A DNA stretch of 64,000 nt from CAVSUZ01 sp963791885 (lineage in GTDB: Bacteria > Pseudomonadota > Alphaproteobacteria > Acetobacterales > Acetobacteraceae): assembly GCA_963791885.1 (NCBI GenBank), contig CAWBUL010000006.1, forward strand, positions 2,542,001 through 2,606,000, written 5' to 3'. Made by a program: the position numbers and the translations under genes. Of the stretch, positions 57,004 through 64,000 are shown in pieces. The first letter of the stretch is position 1. Every line of letters starts with the position of its first letter. Under the pieces are notes generated by a model. That model was not told the DNA's origin. It worked only from the letters and a program-made list of their open reading frames with translations, and did no database searches.

Positions 57004-57087
57004 ACCGTGGTTGACGAGATCATGAGCAACTCATGAGGCGCGAGATTGCCGCGTCGCGCTGTGCGCTCCTCGCAATGACATTATGGG

Positions 57088-57830
57088 TTACCGGGCGCTG
57101 ACGCCGCTATCCACGGGAATGATTTGTCCGGTGATCTGGCACGCCTCGTCGGATGCCAGGAACAGCACCGCCGCCGCGATATTCTCCGGCTGGATCGCGC
57201 CCAGCAGATGCGAGTCGTTCAATGCAGCGCCGGATTGGCCGCCAGCAGCGCATGCACGCGCGGCGTCATCGTCACGGACGGAGCGATCGCGTTCACGCGC
57301 ACCTTCTGCGCCGCGTATCCCACCGCGAGCGAGCGCGTCAGCGACGCCACGCCGCCCTTCGCTGATGTGTAGCAATCCCGCCCCGAGATCCCCATCAAGG
57401 CAAGGGTGGACGCCATGTTCACCACTGCGCCGCCGCCCGAGCGAACGATTTCCGGAATGCCGAACCGGCAGCCGAGGAACGTGCCGAACAAGTCGAGCGT
57501 GATGACCCGCCAGAACTCTTCGATCGGCGCGTCGGTCACTGGCCCGTCCTGCAGCGACGCCCCCCCCGCGTTGTTGTGCAGGATGTGCAGTGCGCCGAAG
57601 TGATCGACCGTTCGTTTGATTGCCGCCTGCAGGCTGTCGGCGTCGCGCACATCGGTGTGGATGGCGATCGCGTTGGGACCCGCCAGGTGTGCCGTCTCCT
57701 CGCCGGACGGGGCGTTGATATCGGCGATGACGACGCGAGCACCTTCACGCACGAAAAGGATTGCCGTGGCGCGTCCGATCCCCGTGCCGGCGCCGGTGAT
57801 GAACGCGACTTTTCCGTCGAGGCGGCTCAT
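57088..57830 (-). pseudogene. Short-chain dehydrogenase/reductase with a late frameshift
   Basis: From the ATG at 57830 the protein is a classical SDR: KVAFITGAGTGIGRA (cofactor loop), ADINAPSG, HTDVRDADSL, LHNNAGGASL, NMASTLALMGISG (Ser), and the catalytic YTSAKGGVASLTRSLA. It loses sense near 57228 after LLAANPALH; another frame supplies the expected end, NDSHLLGAIQPENIAAAVLF, LASDEACQITGQIIPVDSGV, to 57088. Restored length is about 247 residues. The ATGA overlap with the upstream permease places it last in the sugar ABC operon, suggesting oxidation of the imported sugar or polyol. Confidence 0.82.
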
Positions 57831-58783
57831 TCTTTTTCCTCTCGTCCGTAGGCAAGCAGCAGACCGAGAATGATCAGGCCATAGACGATGCTGCGGCCGT
57901 AATCCGGCATATTCAATGCCAGCAGCACGCTGACCAGCGCGACCAGCGTCACGGCGCCGGCTGCCGCGCCGACGTAGTTTCCGCGACCACCCAGGATGTA
58001 TACACCGCCGATCACGACGGCGGCGATGGACTGGAACAGGTACGGATCGCCCATGCCAAGTGCGGCCTGACCGCCGAATCCCACCAGCATGATACCAGCC
58101 AGCGCCGAGAAGAATCCGCTCAGCGCATAAAGGCTGATCGTCACCGCGCCGACGCGCAGTCCTGCCAGGTAACTCACGCGCGCGCTGTTGCCGACGGCGT
58201 AGGTGGAGCGGCCGAAGGTGGTGAAGCGCAGCACGAGTGTGACGAGCACCAAAACGAGCAGCCAGACGTAAAGCACGGCGGGAATGCCCAGCAGTGGCTG
58301 ATGCACGGCGTCCTGGATCAAGGGTGGCGCATAGGAGGCGCAAGCCTCACAGGTCATGCCGCTCGAGAGCCCGAGCGTTAAGCCCTCCATGATGCCATTC
58401 ATGGCCAGCGTCATCACCACCGCGGGCACATTGAAGACACCCACGCCGATCCCGTTGATCGCGCCCACTGCTGCACCTATGCCCAAAGTTGCCGCAAGAC
58501 CCAGCGGCAGACGCGCGTTCGCGCCACCCGTCGTGGTGACGAGCAGGATGGCGGCGGCGTTGAGGACCCAGGGTACTGAGAGGTCGATGCCTCCGATCAG
58601 GATAACGAACATCTGTCCGGCGGCGACGAAGCCGACGAATGACGCAACGACCAGGACGGACTTGATGCCCTCCGCGCTGGCGAAGCCGGGGCGCACGATC
58701 TCGCCAACAACAAACAGCAGCACCGCCGCGCAGATCGCGTACAGCACGCGCCGGTGATCGCGGCCGAGCGCCAGCACCGTCAT
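57827..58783 (-). CDS. Sugar ABC transporter permease (RbsC type) 2
   Basis: A 318-residue permease with 8-10 hydrophobic helices and the RbsC-type FVAAGQMFVILIGGIDLSVP signature, FNVPAVVMTLAMNGI and FGRSTYAVGNSARVSYLAGL. The loop SSGMTCEACASYAPPLIQDA contains two Cys and is unusual for the family. Overlaps the SDR start (ATGA) and the first permease stop (58780-58783, ATGA). Confidence 0.92.
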   Translation of the reverse strand: MTVLALGRDHRRVLYAICAAVLLFVVGEIVRPGFASAEGIKSVLVVASFVGFVAAGQMFVILIGGIDLSVPWVLNAAAILLVTTTGGANARLPLGLAATLGIGAAVGAINGIGVGVFNVPAVVMTLAMNGIMEGLTLGLSSGMTCEACASYAPPLIQDAVHQPLLGIPAVLYVWLLVLVLVTLVLRFTTFGRSTYAVGNSARVSYLAGLRVGAVTISLYALSGFFSALAGIMLVGFGGQAALGMGDPYLFQSIAAVVIGGVYILGGRGNYVGAAAGAVTLVALVSVLLALNMPDYGRSIVYGLIILGLLLAYGREEKE

Positions 58784-59817
58784 GCCGCCCGCCGCTTTAC
58801 GAGCATGCCGATCCCGTTCGCGGCGAGCACGGCGATGAGCAGGAACACGCCCTCGTAGAAAGCCTGATAGAGCGGGTCGATATGGGCAAAAAACAGGATG
58901 TTGACGATCATGTTGATGACGAAGGCACCCATGATCGCTCCGATGGCGCTGCCGCGACCGCCGAACAGGCTGATGCCACCCAGTACCACGGCGACGATGG
59001 AGGCCAGGACGAACCCGTTCCCCGTCGTCGCGTCGCCCGCGGTGGCACTGGCGGCGAGGAACAGACCGGCGGCGGCGGATAACATGCCTGCCAGCACATA
59101 CGTCATGATCAGCACACGGCGCGCTGGGATGCCGTTGGCCTGCGCAGCCTGCGGATCATTGCCGATCGCGAAGATCGCGACGCCCAACCGCATTCGCCTG
59201 AATGCACTCCAGCCGATCGCGAGCACCACCACATAGATCAGCGCCCAGGGCGCGTTGGTGTTGGTCAGCACGGCCGTGTACGCGTCCGGCACCTGGCCCC
59301 CCGGCTGCGGCAGGATGCGGATCGCAATGCCCTGGTAAATGGACAATGTTGCGAGTGTTACCAGGATTGGCTGAAGACGGCCGATACCAACCAGCAATCC
59401 GTTCACCAGCCCGCAGGCGGCGCCGATCAGCAGCACGATCACCGACCAGAGAATCATCGTCCCCGGTGTGCTGCCCAGCGTCACGGCGGCGGTCGCGTTG
59501 CTGATATCCATGATCCCGCCGACCGACAGGTCGATGCCGCGGGTGACCACCACCAACGTCTGGGCCATGCCGGCGAGAACCAGCGGCATGGTGTTGTTGA
59601 CGGTGGAGGTAAGCTCGAATCCGCCCGGAAAGCGCTGCTGCTGCGCGTAGAAAACCGCGCAATAGGCGACGATGCAGGCAAAGAGCAGGAAGATCGCGAG
59701 TTCGAGGCCGACGTTCTGGATCGTCAGATGAACCCAGCGGGGACGCCGAAGGGACTCATCGTTTCGCGCGCGGCCGCCCCGCCAACCCCGCGCGCCGTCA
59801 GGCTGCGATGCGCTCAT
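58780..59817 (-). CDS. Sugar ABC transporter permease (RbsC type) 1
   Basis: A 345-residue permease. LVLAGMAQTLVVVTRGIDLS is the family signature, with LQPILVTLATLSIYQGIAI, AIFAIGNDPQAAQANGIPAR and LGGISLFGGRGSAIGAIMGA. The first about 30 residues are a hydrophilic cytoplasmic extension; an internal start is possible. The start overlaps the end of the ATPase gene by 20 bases. Two distinct RbsC-type permeases suggest a heterodimeric channel. Confidence 0.92.
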   Translation of the reverse strand: MSASQPDGARGWRGGRARNDESLRRPRWVHLTIQNVGLELAIFLLFACIVAYCAVFYAQQQRFPGGFELTSTVNNTMPLVLAGMAQTLVVVTRGIDLSVGGIMDISNATAAVTLGSTPGTMILWSVIVLLIGAACGLVNGLLVGIGRLQPILVTLATLSIYQGIAIRILPQPGGQVPDAYTAVLTNTNAPWALIYVVVLAIGWSAFRRMRLGVAIFAIGNDPQAAQANGIPARRVLIMTYVLAGMLSAAAGLFLAASATAGDATTGNGFVLASIVAVVLGGISLFGGRGSAIGAIMGAFVINMIVNILFFAHIDPLYQAFYEGVFLLIAVLAANGIGMLVKRRAA

Positions 59818-61297
59818 GAACCGCGGCAGCGACGATCTGTTCGGCTGTTAGTGCGGGCGGCGCCAGTTCCGCAGCGATGCGTCCGTCGCGCATCACCAGC
59901 ACGCGGTGGCAAAGTTCCGCGAGTTCCTGCGTATCGCTGGAATAGACCAGGATAGCGCGGCCTTCGGCTGCGAGCCGGCCCATGAGTTGAAAGATCTCAT
60001 GCTTGGTGCCGACATCCACGCCACGCGTCACGTCGTAGAACAGCAGGATTCGCGGGTCCGTCAGCAGCCAGCGGCCGAGCAAGACTTTTTGCTGATTGCC
60101 GCCGGATAGCGCGCCGACCGGGATCTCGAGGCCGGCCATCCGCACACCAAGCTGGCGGGCCATCGTCTCGGCGCTGCGGCGCTCCGTCACGGGCGACAGC
60201 ACGCCCAGGCGCGACAGGCGATCCAGAATGGAGAGCGTGAGGTTGTCGCGCACGCTCATGCCCAGCAGCAGTCCCTCGGTCTTGCGATCCTCGGGCACGA
60301 GCGCGATGCGGTTCCTGCGGCTCTTTGCTTCATGTGGCGTGTGGATGCGCGCCGGCCGTCCGGCGATGTGGATCGTCCCTGCCGCGGGACGCACCGCGCC
60401 GAACAGAGTCAGGAACAACTCGCGATGGCCCTGGCCCGCGAGGCCGCCGATCCCGACGATCTCGCCCGGCCGGACGCCGAAACTCACGTCGTGGATGCGC
60501 GCGCCCGACAGGCCGTGCACCTCCAACACTGGTTCGCCGGAAGGCGATGGCGGCCGCGGCGGGAACAGCGCCTCCAGCTTCTGGCCGGTCATCAGCGCGA
60601 CGGCTTCGGTTTCGTTCAGTGCGGTGAAGGTGCCGACGTCCCGCCCGTTGCGAAACACCGTTATGCGGTCGGCGATGCGCTGCACCTCATTCCAGCGATG
60701 GGAGGTGAAGACCACGCACGCGCCGCGATCCCGCAGCGCTCGGATGCGCTCGAACAGCCAAGCCACCTCGCGCTCCACCAGGGAGGAGGTGGGTTCATCG
60801 AGGAACAGGATATCCGGATCGTGCGAGAGGGCGCGCACGATTTCAACGATCTGCCTTTGCGCGAGCGAGATGTCTTCGATGAGCGCGAGCGGATCGATAT
60901 GGGTAATCCCCATCTCGCGCAGCAGCACATCAGCACGCTCCGCCATAAGCCGGTGGCTGATCACGCCGAAGCGGCGCGGCTCGCGACCCAGGAGTAAGTT
61001 CTCGGCGACGGTCATGCCGGGGAACAGCATCAGTTCCTGGAACACGGTCCACACGCCCTGCGCGTGCGCCTGCTCCGGTCCCGACAGCTGCACTATATCT
61101 CCCTTGAGACGCACAATGCCGTCGTCCGACTGCAGCCGGCCGCCGAGGACCTTGATCATCGTGCTCTTGCCGGCGCCGTTTTCGCCCACCAGCGCATGGA
61201 CTTCGCCCGCACATGCACTGAAGGAGGCATGGTCGAGGGCATGCACGCCGCCGAAGTTCTTCGACAGCGTCATGCCTTCTACGACGGTGTCGTTCAT
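59798..61297 (-). CDS. Sugar ABC transporter ATP-binding protein (RbsA type)
   Basis: A 499-residue protein with two ATPase domains. Domain 1 is complete: GENGAGKST, VFQELMLFPGMTVAEN, SLAQRQIVEI, ILFLDEPTSSL. Domain 2 is degenerate as in RbsA-type proteins, with GGLAGQGHRELF in place of Walker A and LSGGNQQKVLLGRWL as signature; its Walker B reads LLFYDVTRGVDVGTKHEIF, so the catalytic Glu is replaced (DVT instead of DEPT). One functional ATP site is therefore expected. ATGA overlap with the binding-protein gene upstream. Confidence 0.93.
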   Translation of the reverse strand: MNDTVVEGMTLSKNFGGVHALDHASFSACAGEVHALVGENGAGKSTMIKVLGGRLQSDDGIVRLKGDIVQLSGPEQAHAQGVWTVFQELMLFPGMTVAENLLLGREPRRFGVISHRLMAERADVLLREMGITHIDPLALIEDISLAQRQIVEIVRALSHDPDILFLDEPTSSLVEREVAWLFERIRALRDRGACVVFTSHRWNEVQRIADRITVFRNGRDVGTFTALNETEAVALMTGQKLEALFPPRPPSPSGEPVLEVHGLSGARIHDVSFGVRPGEIVGIGGLAGQGHRELFLTLFGAVRPAAGTIHIAGRPARIHTPHEAKSRRNRIALVPEDRKTEGLLLGMSVRDNLTLSILDRLSRLGVLSPVTERRSAETMARQLGVRMAGLEIPVGALSGGNQQKVLLGRWLLTDPRILLFYDVTRGVDVGTKHEIFQLMGRLAAEGRAILVYSSDTQELAELCHRVLVMRDGRIAAELAPPALTAEQIVAAAVHERIAA

Positions 61298-62364
61298 GCG
61301 GCCGGCAGGTTGACTTTCAAGTCTCCGCTGCAGGGCTTACCGTCAAGCGCCGCTTCCTTGCATAGCACGACCGTCGCGTTGGGCCCTGAGTCGGTGAAGT
61401 CCGCGAAGAAACTGTCCGGCAGGTCGGGGAATACGGTTTCACCGACCTTCACCGTATCATTCGTCACATACGGGAAGGGGATGGTGATGTCCTTCTTCGG
61501 GTACTGCTTGTTCAGGATGCGGCGGGTGAGTTCCAGCGAAACCACGGACAGGAACGGCGGCTGGCCGACGGAGATGCCATCTACTTTGTGGCCATCATAG
61601 CCGAGCATGAACTTGCGGAATCCGTTCTCCGCCTCGCCGGCGGTGGGCGGCAGTGGCCGGTTGGCGGCGATGAACGCCTTCAGCACGCCGTCCGTGCCGC
61701 CCTGACACCAGATACCGTCGATCTGCGGCAGGGAGTTCAGGACCGCAGCCGTGTTGCGCTCGGCGGTGGAAGAGTCCCACATCCCCGTGTAGCGGCTGAC
61801 GACCTTGATGCCTGGATTCTTCGCCCAGACGTTCTCGGCGCCCTTGTTGCGGTCCTGATCGACGGACGTGCCGGCCACGCCGGTGACCATGATCACGTTG
61901 CCCTTGCCGTTCAGCTTCTTTGCGAGCCAATCTGCCAGTGTTTCACCGAACTTCACCTGGTCAGTGTTGACCTTCAGCGCCTTGGGCGTGGTCACGATGT
62001 TGTCGAACGAAACCACAAGGATTCCGCGACCGGCCGCCTGGCTCAGGATGCCGTTCAACCCCGTGGGGGACGCTGCATCCACAATGATCGCATCGACCCG
62101 TTCGGCGATCAGGTTCGTGAGCTGCTGGGATTGCTTGCTGACATCGTTGCCAGAGTTGAACCAGGATCCGTCCACCTCGGATTTGAACGGCTCCATCTGG
62201 AGAGCCGCCTTGAAGACGTTCTCCATCTCGATGCGCCACTTGTTCCCGATATACGAATTGGACAGCGCGATCTTGAACTTCTTGTTCGCGGCAACGGCCG
62301 GTTTGGCGACAAACCCCGCGGCCACGCTGCCAACCAGAACGCGTCTGGTGATTGATAAATGCAT
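61294..62364 (-). CDS. Sugar ABC transporter substrate-binding protein (periplasmic-binding type 1)
   Basis: A 356-residue binding protein of the RbsB class. Signal SITRRVLVGSVAAGFVAKPA is followed by FKIALSNSYIGNKWRIEMEN, QSQQLTNLIAERVDAIIVDA, GILVVSFDNIVTTP, NVIMVTGVAGTSVDQDR and IDGIWCQGGTDGVLKAFI. It has a longer C-terminal part than ribose-binding protein. The ATG at 62364 has GGGAGGG in front. First gene of the minus-strand operon SBP-ATPase-permease-permease-SDR. Confidence 0.93.
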   Translation of the reverse strand: MHLSITRRVLVGSVAAGFVAKPAVAANKKFKIALSNSYIGNKWRIEMENVFKAALQMEPFKSEVDGSWFNSGNDVSKQSQQLTNLIAERVDAIIVDAASPTGLNGILSQAAGRGILVVSFDNIVTTPKALKVNTDQVKFGETLADWLAKKLNGKGNVIMVTGVAGTSVDQDRNKGAENVWAKNPGIKVVSRYTGMWDSSTAERNTAAVLNSLPQIDGIWCQGGTDGVLKAFIAANRPLPPTAGEAENGFRKFMLGYDGHKVDGISVGQPPFLSVVSLELTRRILNKQYPKKDITIPFPYVTNDTVKVGETVFPDLPDSFFADFTDSGPNATVVLCKEAALDGKPCSGDLKVNLPAA

Positions 62365-62472
62365 TTTTTCCCTCCCGTGGCGTGCAACGATGCAGCGTGC
62401 GCGCACGCGCGTCCAAACTCCGGCATGGCCGGCTCCGCGCTCTCACGCTGCCGTGACCCAAAAGGGGTCGGC

Positions 62473-63615
62473 TTATGCTTCGTCGGACGAGGGGAATTCG
62501 GCATCGTGATGAACAGCGACTGACAAAAGCAATCCGAACCCAGCCATGGTGGTGAACATCGCCGAGCCGCCGTGCGACACGAGCGGCAGTGGCACGCCCC
62601 CCACCGGGATCACGCCCATCACCATCGCGATATTGACGAACACATAGAGAAAGAAATTCATCGACAGGCCGAACGCGACCAGCCGGCCGAACTGGTGCTT
62701 ACAGCGGAACGCGATCCGCATCCCGCCCAGCACGATGATGCACAGCAGAGCCATCACCGCCACCGCGCCGACGAATCCGAACTCCTCCCCGATGATGGTG
62801 AAGATGAAGTCGGTCTGCTTCTCCGGCAGGAAATCCAGATGCGCCTGCGTTCCATGCAGGAAGCCTTCACCCCACATGCCGCCGGAGCCCAGCGCAATCT
62901 TCGACTGGATGATGTTGTAGCCGGCTCCGAGCGGATCACTCTCCGGGTGCATGAATGTTTCGATGCGCGCCTTCTGATACGCGTGCAGGTGGCTGTACGC
63001 GATGCGGGCAGCGAGCGGGATAGGCGCCAGCACCAGCACGAATTTCCACCATCGCACCCCGGCGGCGAACAGCATGGTCCCGCCCAGCGCGACCAGAATC
63101 ACGGCCGTGCCAAGATTGGGTTCCTTCAGGATGAGCAGGGCAGGGATGGCGATCGCTAATAGGGGTGGGATGAGGAAGAACACATTGCCGATCCGCTCCC
63201 ACGAGGCGCGATGGAACCACTGCGCAAGGGCCAGAACCAGGGCGATCTTCATCATCTCGGACGGCTGCATCTCCAGCCCGCCCACGCTGATCCAGCGCTG
63301 CGCCCCTTTGCCCACATGCCCCGCCACAGCGACGGCGGCCAGCAGCGCCAGTGCGACAAAATACGTGGGCCAAGCCAGCCGGGCGATGATCCGGATATCC
63401 AGCAGGGCGAGCCCCAGCATGATCACCAACCCGACTGCAAACCGCATCGCATGGCGCGACGCGTAGGGTTCGGCCGAGCCGCCGCCCACGCTGTACAATG
63501 CCGCGTAGCCAACGGTTGCGAGCGCGCACAGCAGCAGCACGAACATCCAGTCCACCCGCAGCAGCTTTGCGGTGAAATTGAACGACGGCTCCCGCCACAG
63601 ACGCCGATCCATCAT
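62473..63615 (-). CDS. rodA: Peptidoglycan glycosyltransferase RodA (MrdB)
   Basis: A 380-residue SEDS protein with ten hydrophobic helices. Signatures: GKGAQRWISVGGLEMQPSEM (with the conserved W-I and P-S-E), ILKEPNLGTAVILVALGG (the catalytic Asp equivalent lies in this loop region; here EPNLGT replaces the common QPDLGT), LGAGYNIIQSKIALGSGGMW, FIFTIIGEEFGFVG and PVGGVPLPLVSHGGSAMF. RodA polymerises glycan strands for lateral wall growth together with PBP2, encoded just upstream (mrdA, overlapping by 4 bases). Confidence 0.94.
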   Translation of the reverse strand: MMDRRLWREPSFNFTAKLLRVDWMFVLLLCALATVGYAALYSVGGGSAEPYASRHAMRFAVGLVIMLGLALLDIRIIARLAWPTYFVALALLAAVAVAGHVGKGAQRWISVGGLEMQPSEMMKIALVLALAQWFHRASWERIGNVFFLIPPLLAIAIPALLILKEPNLGTAVILVALGGTMLFAAGVRWWKFVLVLAPIPLAARIAYSHLHAYQKARIETFMHPESDPLGAGYNIIQSKIALGSGGMWGEGFLHGTQAHLDFLPEKQTDFIFTIIGEEFGFVGAVAVMALLCIIVLGGMRIAFRCKHQFGRLVAFGLSMNFFLYVFVNIAMVMGVIPVGGVPLPLVSHGGSAMFTTMAGFGLLLSVAVHHDAEFPSSDEA

Positions 63616-64000
63616 GCCGGGCTCGCGGCCGATGCCACGGCCGGCTCCTCAGGCGCACTCGTGCGGTTCGATGGATCACGCTCCAGCGTCGCCTGCATGA
63701 TATCGCGCGCCATGGGCCCGGCGGCGGTGGCACCCGCGTTGCCATGCTCGATCACGACGGAGACCGCGTATTGTGGAGCGGAGTAGGGCGCATAGGCCAC
63801 GAACAGCGCGTTCGGCCGGTACTTCCACGGCAGCTTGGAACTGTCGAACCCATGCTCACGTGCGTAGCGGGATACGGCCCGCACCTGCGCAGACCCGGTC
63901 TTTCCGGCGAGTTGCCAGCGAGAGTCACGCAGCCGTGCATCAGGTGCCGTGCCGCCAGGTTCATTCACGACCGCCCACATGCCCTCGCGTACTGTCGTCA
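63612..64000 (-). CDS. mrdA: Penicillin-binding protein 2, C-terminal part
   Basis: The minus-strand frame enters at the window edge (TVREGMWAVVNEPGGTA) and contains the transpeptidase KTG motif in WQLAGKTGSAQVR, followed by KLPWKYRPNALFVAYAPYSA and VVIEHGNAGATAAGPMARDI. The acyl-enzyme Ser (SxxK) and SxN motifs lie outside the window. A short Ala/Pro/Glu-rich tail follows. Its stop overlaps the rodA start (63612-63615), the standard mrdA-mrdB order. Confidence 0.93.
   Translation of the reverse strand, partial: TTVREGMWAVVNEPGGTAPDARLRDSRWQLAGKTGSAQVRAVSRYAREHGFDSSKLPWKYRPNALFVAYAPYSAPQYAVSVVIEHGNAGATAAGPMARDIMQATLERDPSNRTSAPEEPAVASAASPA

Overview
The window looks like a chromosomal segment from a GC-rich alphaproteobacterium, most likely Rhodospirillales/Acetobacteraceae-like. 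The grounds are the hprK-rapZ-EIIA(Man)-HPr-EI regulatory phosphotransferase cluster with the short alphaproteobacterial HprK, several fused-permease TRAP transporters, a class Ia nrdB, and lipB and rodA/mrdA of alphaproteobacterial type. This is inferred from protein character only; no search was run.

Layout. 1-3465: a decayed surface-polysaccharide locus on the minus strand, with two broken glycosyltransferase genes separated by a 5'-truncated IS5-family transposase. 3494-9013: housekeeping genes, apaG and a threonine dehydratase-like gene on minus, divergent from the phosphotransferase relay on plus. 9014-9588: no gene seen. 9589-11679: a DUF1232-sulfotransferase fusion convergent with a LysR regulator. 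11782-25766: a catabolic island with three complete TRAP transporters (each a fused DctQM permease followed by a DctP) interleaved with an HpcH/HpaI aldolase, a dienelactone-hydrolase-like enzyme, a 2-keto-4-pentenoate hydratase-like enzyme, a Gfo/Idh/MocA dehydrogenase and an alpha/beta hydrolase. An intact IS630 copy sits between the third permease and its DctP. 25783-29613 (minus): a broken MFS (MHS type) gene, a gamma-glutamyltransferase-like gene and a frameshifted hypothetical gene behind a perfect palindromic operator candidate. 29678-31540: two divergent PEP-CTERM-type exported proteins. 31541-34488: gene-poor, island-like sequence with three strong consecutive hairpins and an integrase remnant, ending at tRNA-Leu(GAG).

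34600-42501: lipB; a LysR gene divergent from an LLM monooxygenase, a complete nitrate/sulfonate-type ABC importer, an M24 (creatinase/ectoine hydrolase-like) gene with an N-terminal frameshift and a DadA-like FAD oxidoreductase, probably one uptake-and-degradation unit for a small organic N or S compound. 42492-43928: small conserved gene and nrdB with an NrdR-box candidate. 44170-45623: a chimeric reading frame joining a PTPS/QueD-like domain to a truncated GGDEF and an EAL domain. 46086-53334: a yejABEF-type peptide importer whose yejA and yejF are frameshifted, with six 54-bp palindromic repeats between yejA and yejB, then an MFS transporter. 53331-57003: broken arylsulfatase and broken sugar MFS. 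57088-62364: ribose-type ABC importer plus a frameshifted SDR dehydrogenase (minus). 62473-64000: rodA and the end of mrdA.

Transport of small organic acids, sugars and peptides dominates the window. A second theme is gene decay: about a dozen accessory genes carry single-base frameshifts or nonsense codons, while the phosphotransferase, TRAP, lipB, nrdB and rodA genes are open. Whether these breaks are real or assembly errors cannot be decided from the sequence alone.
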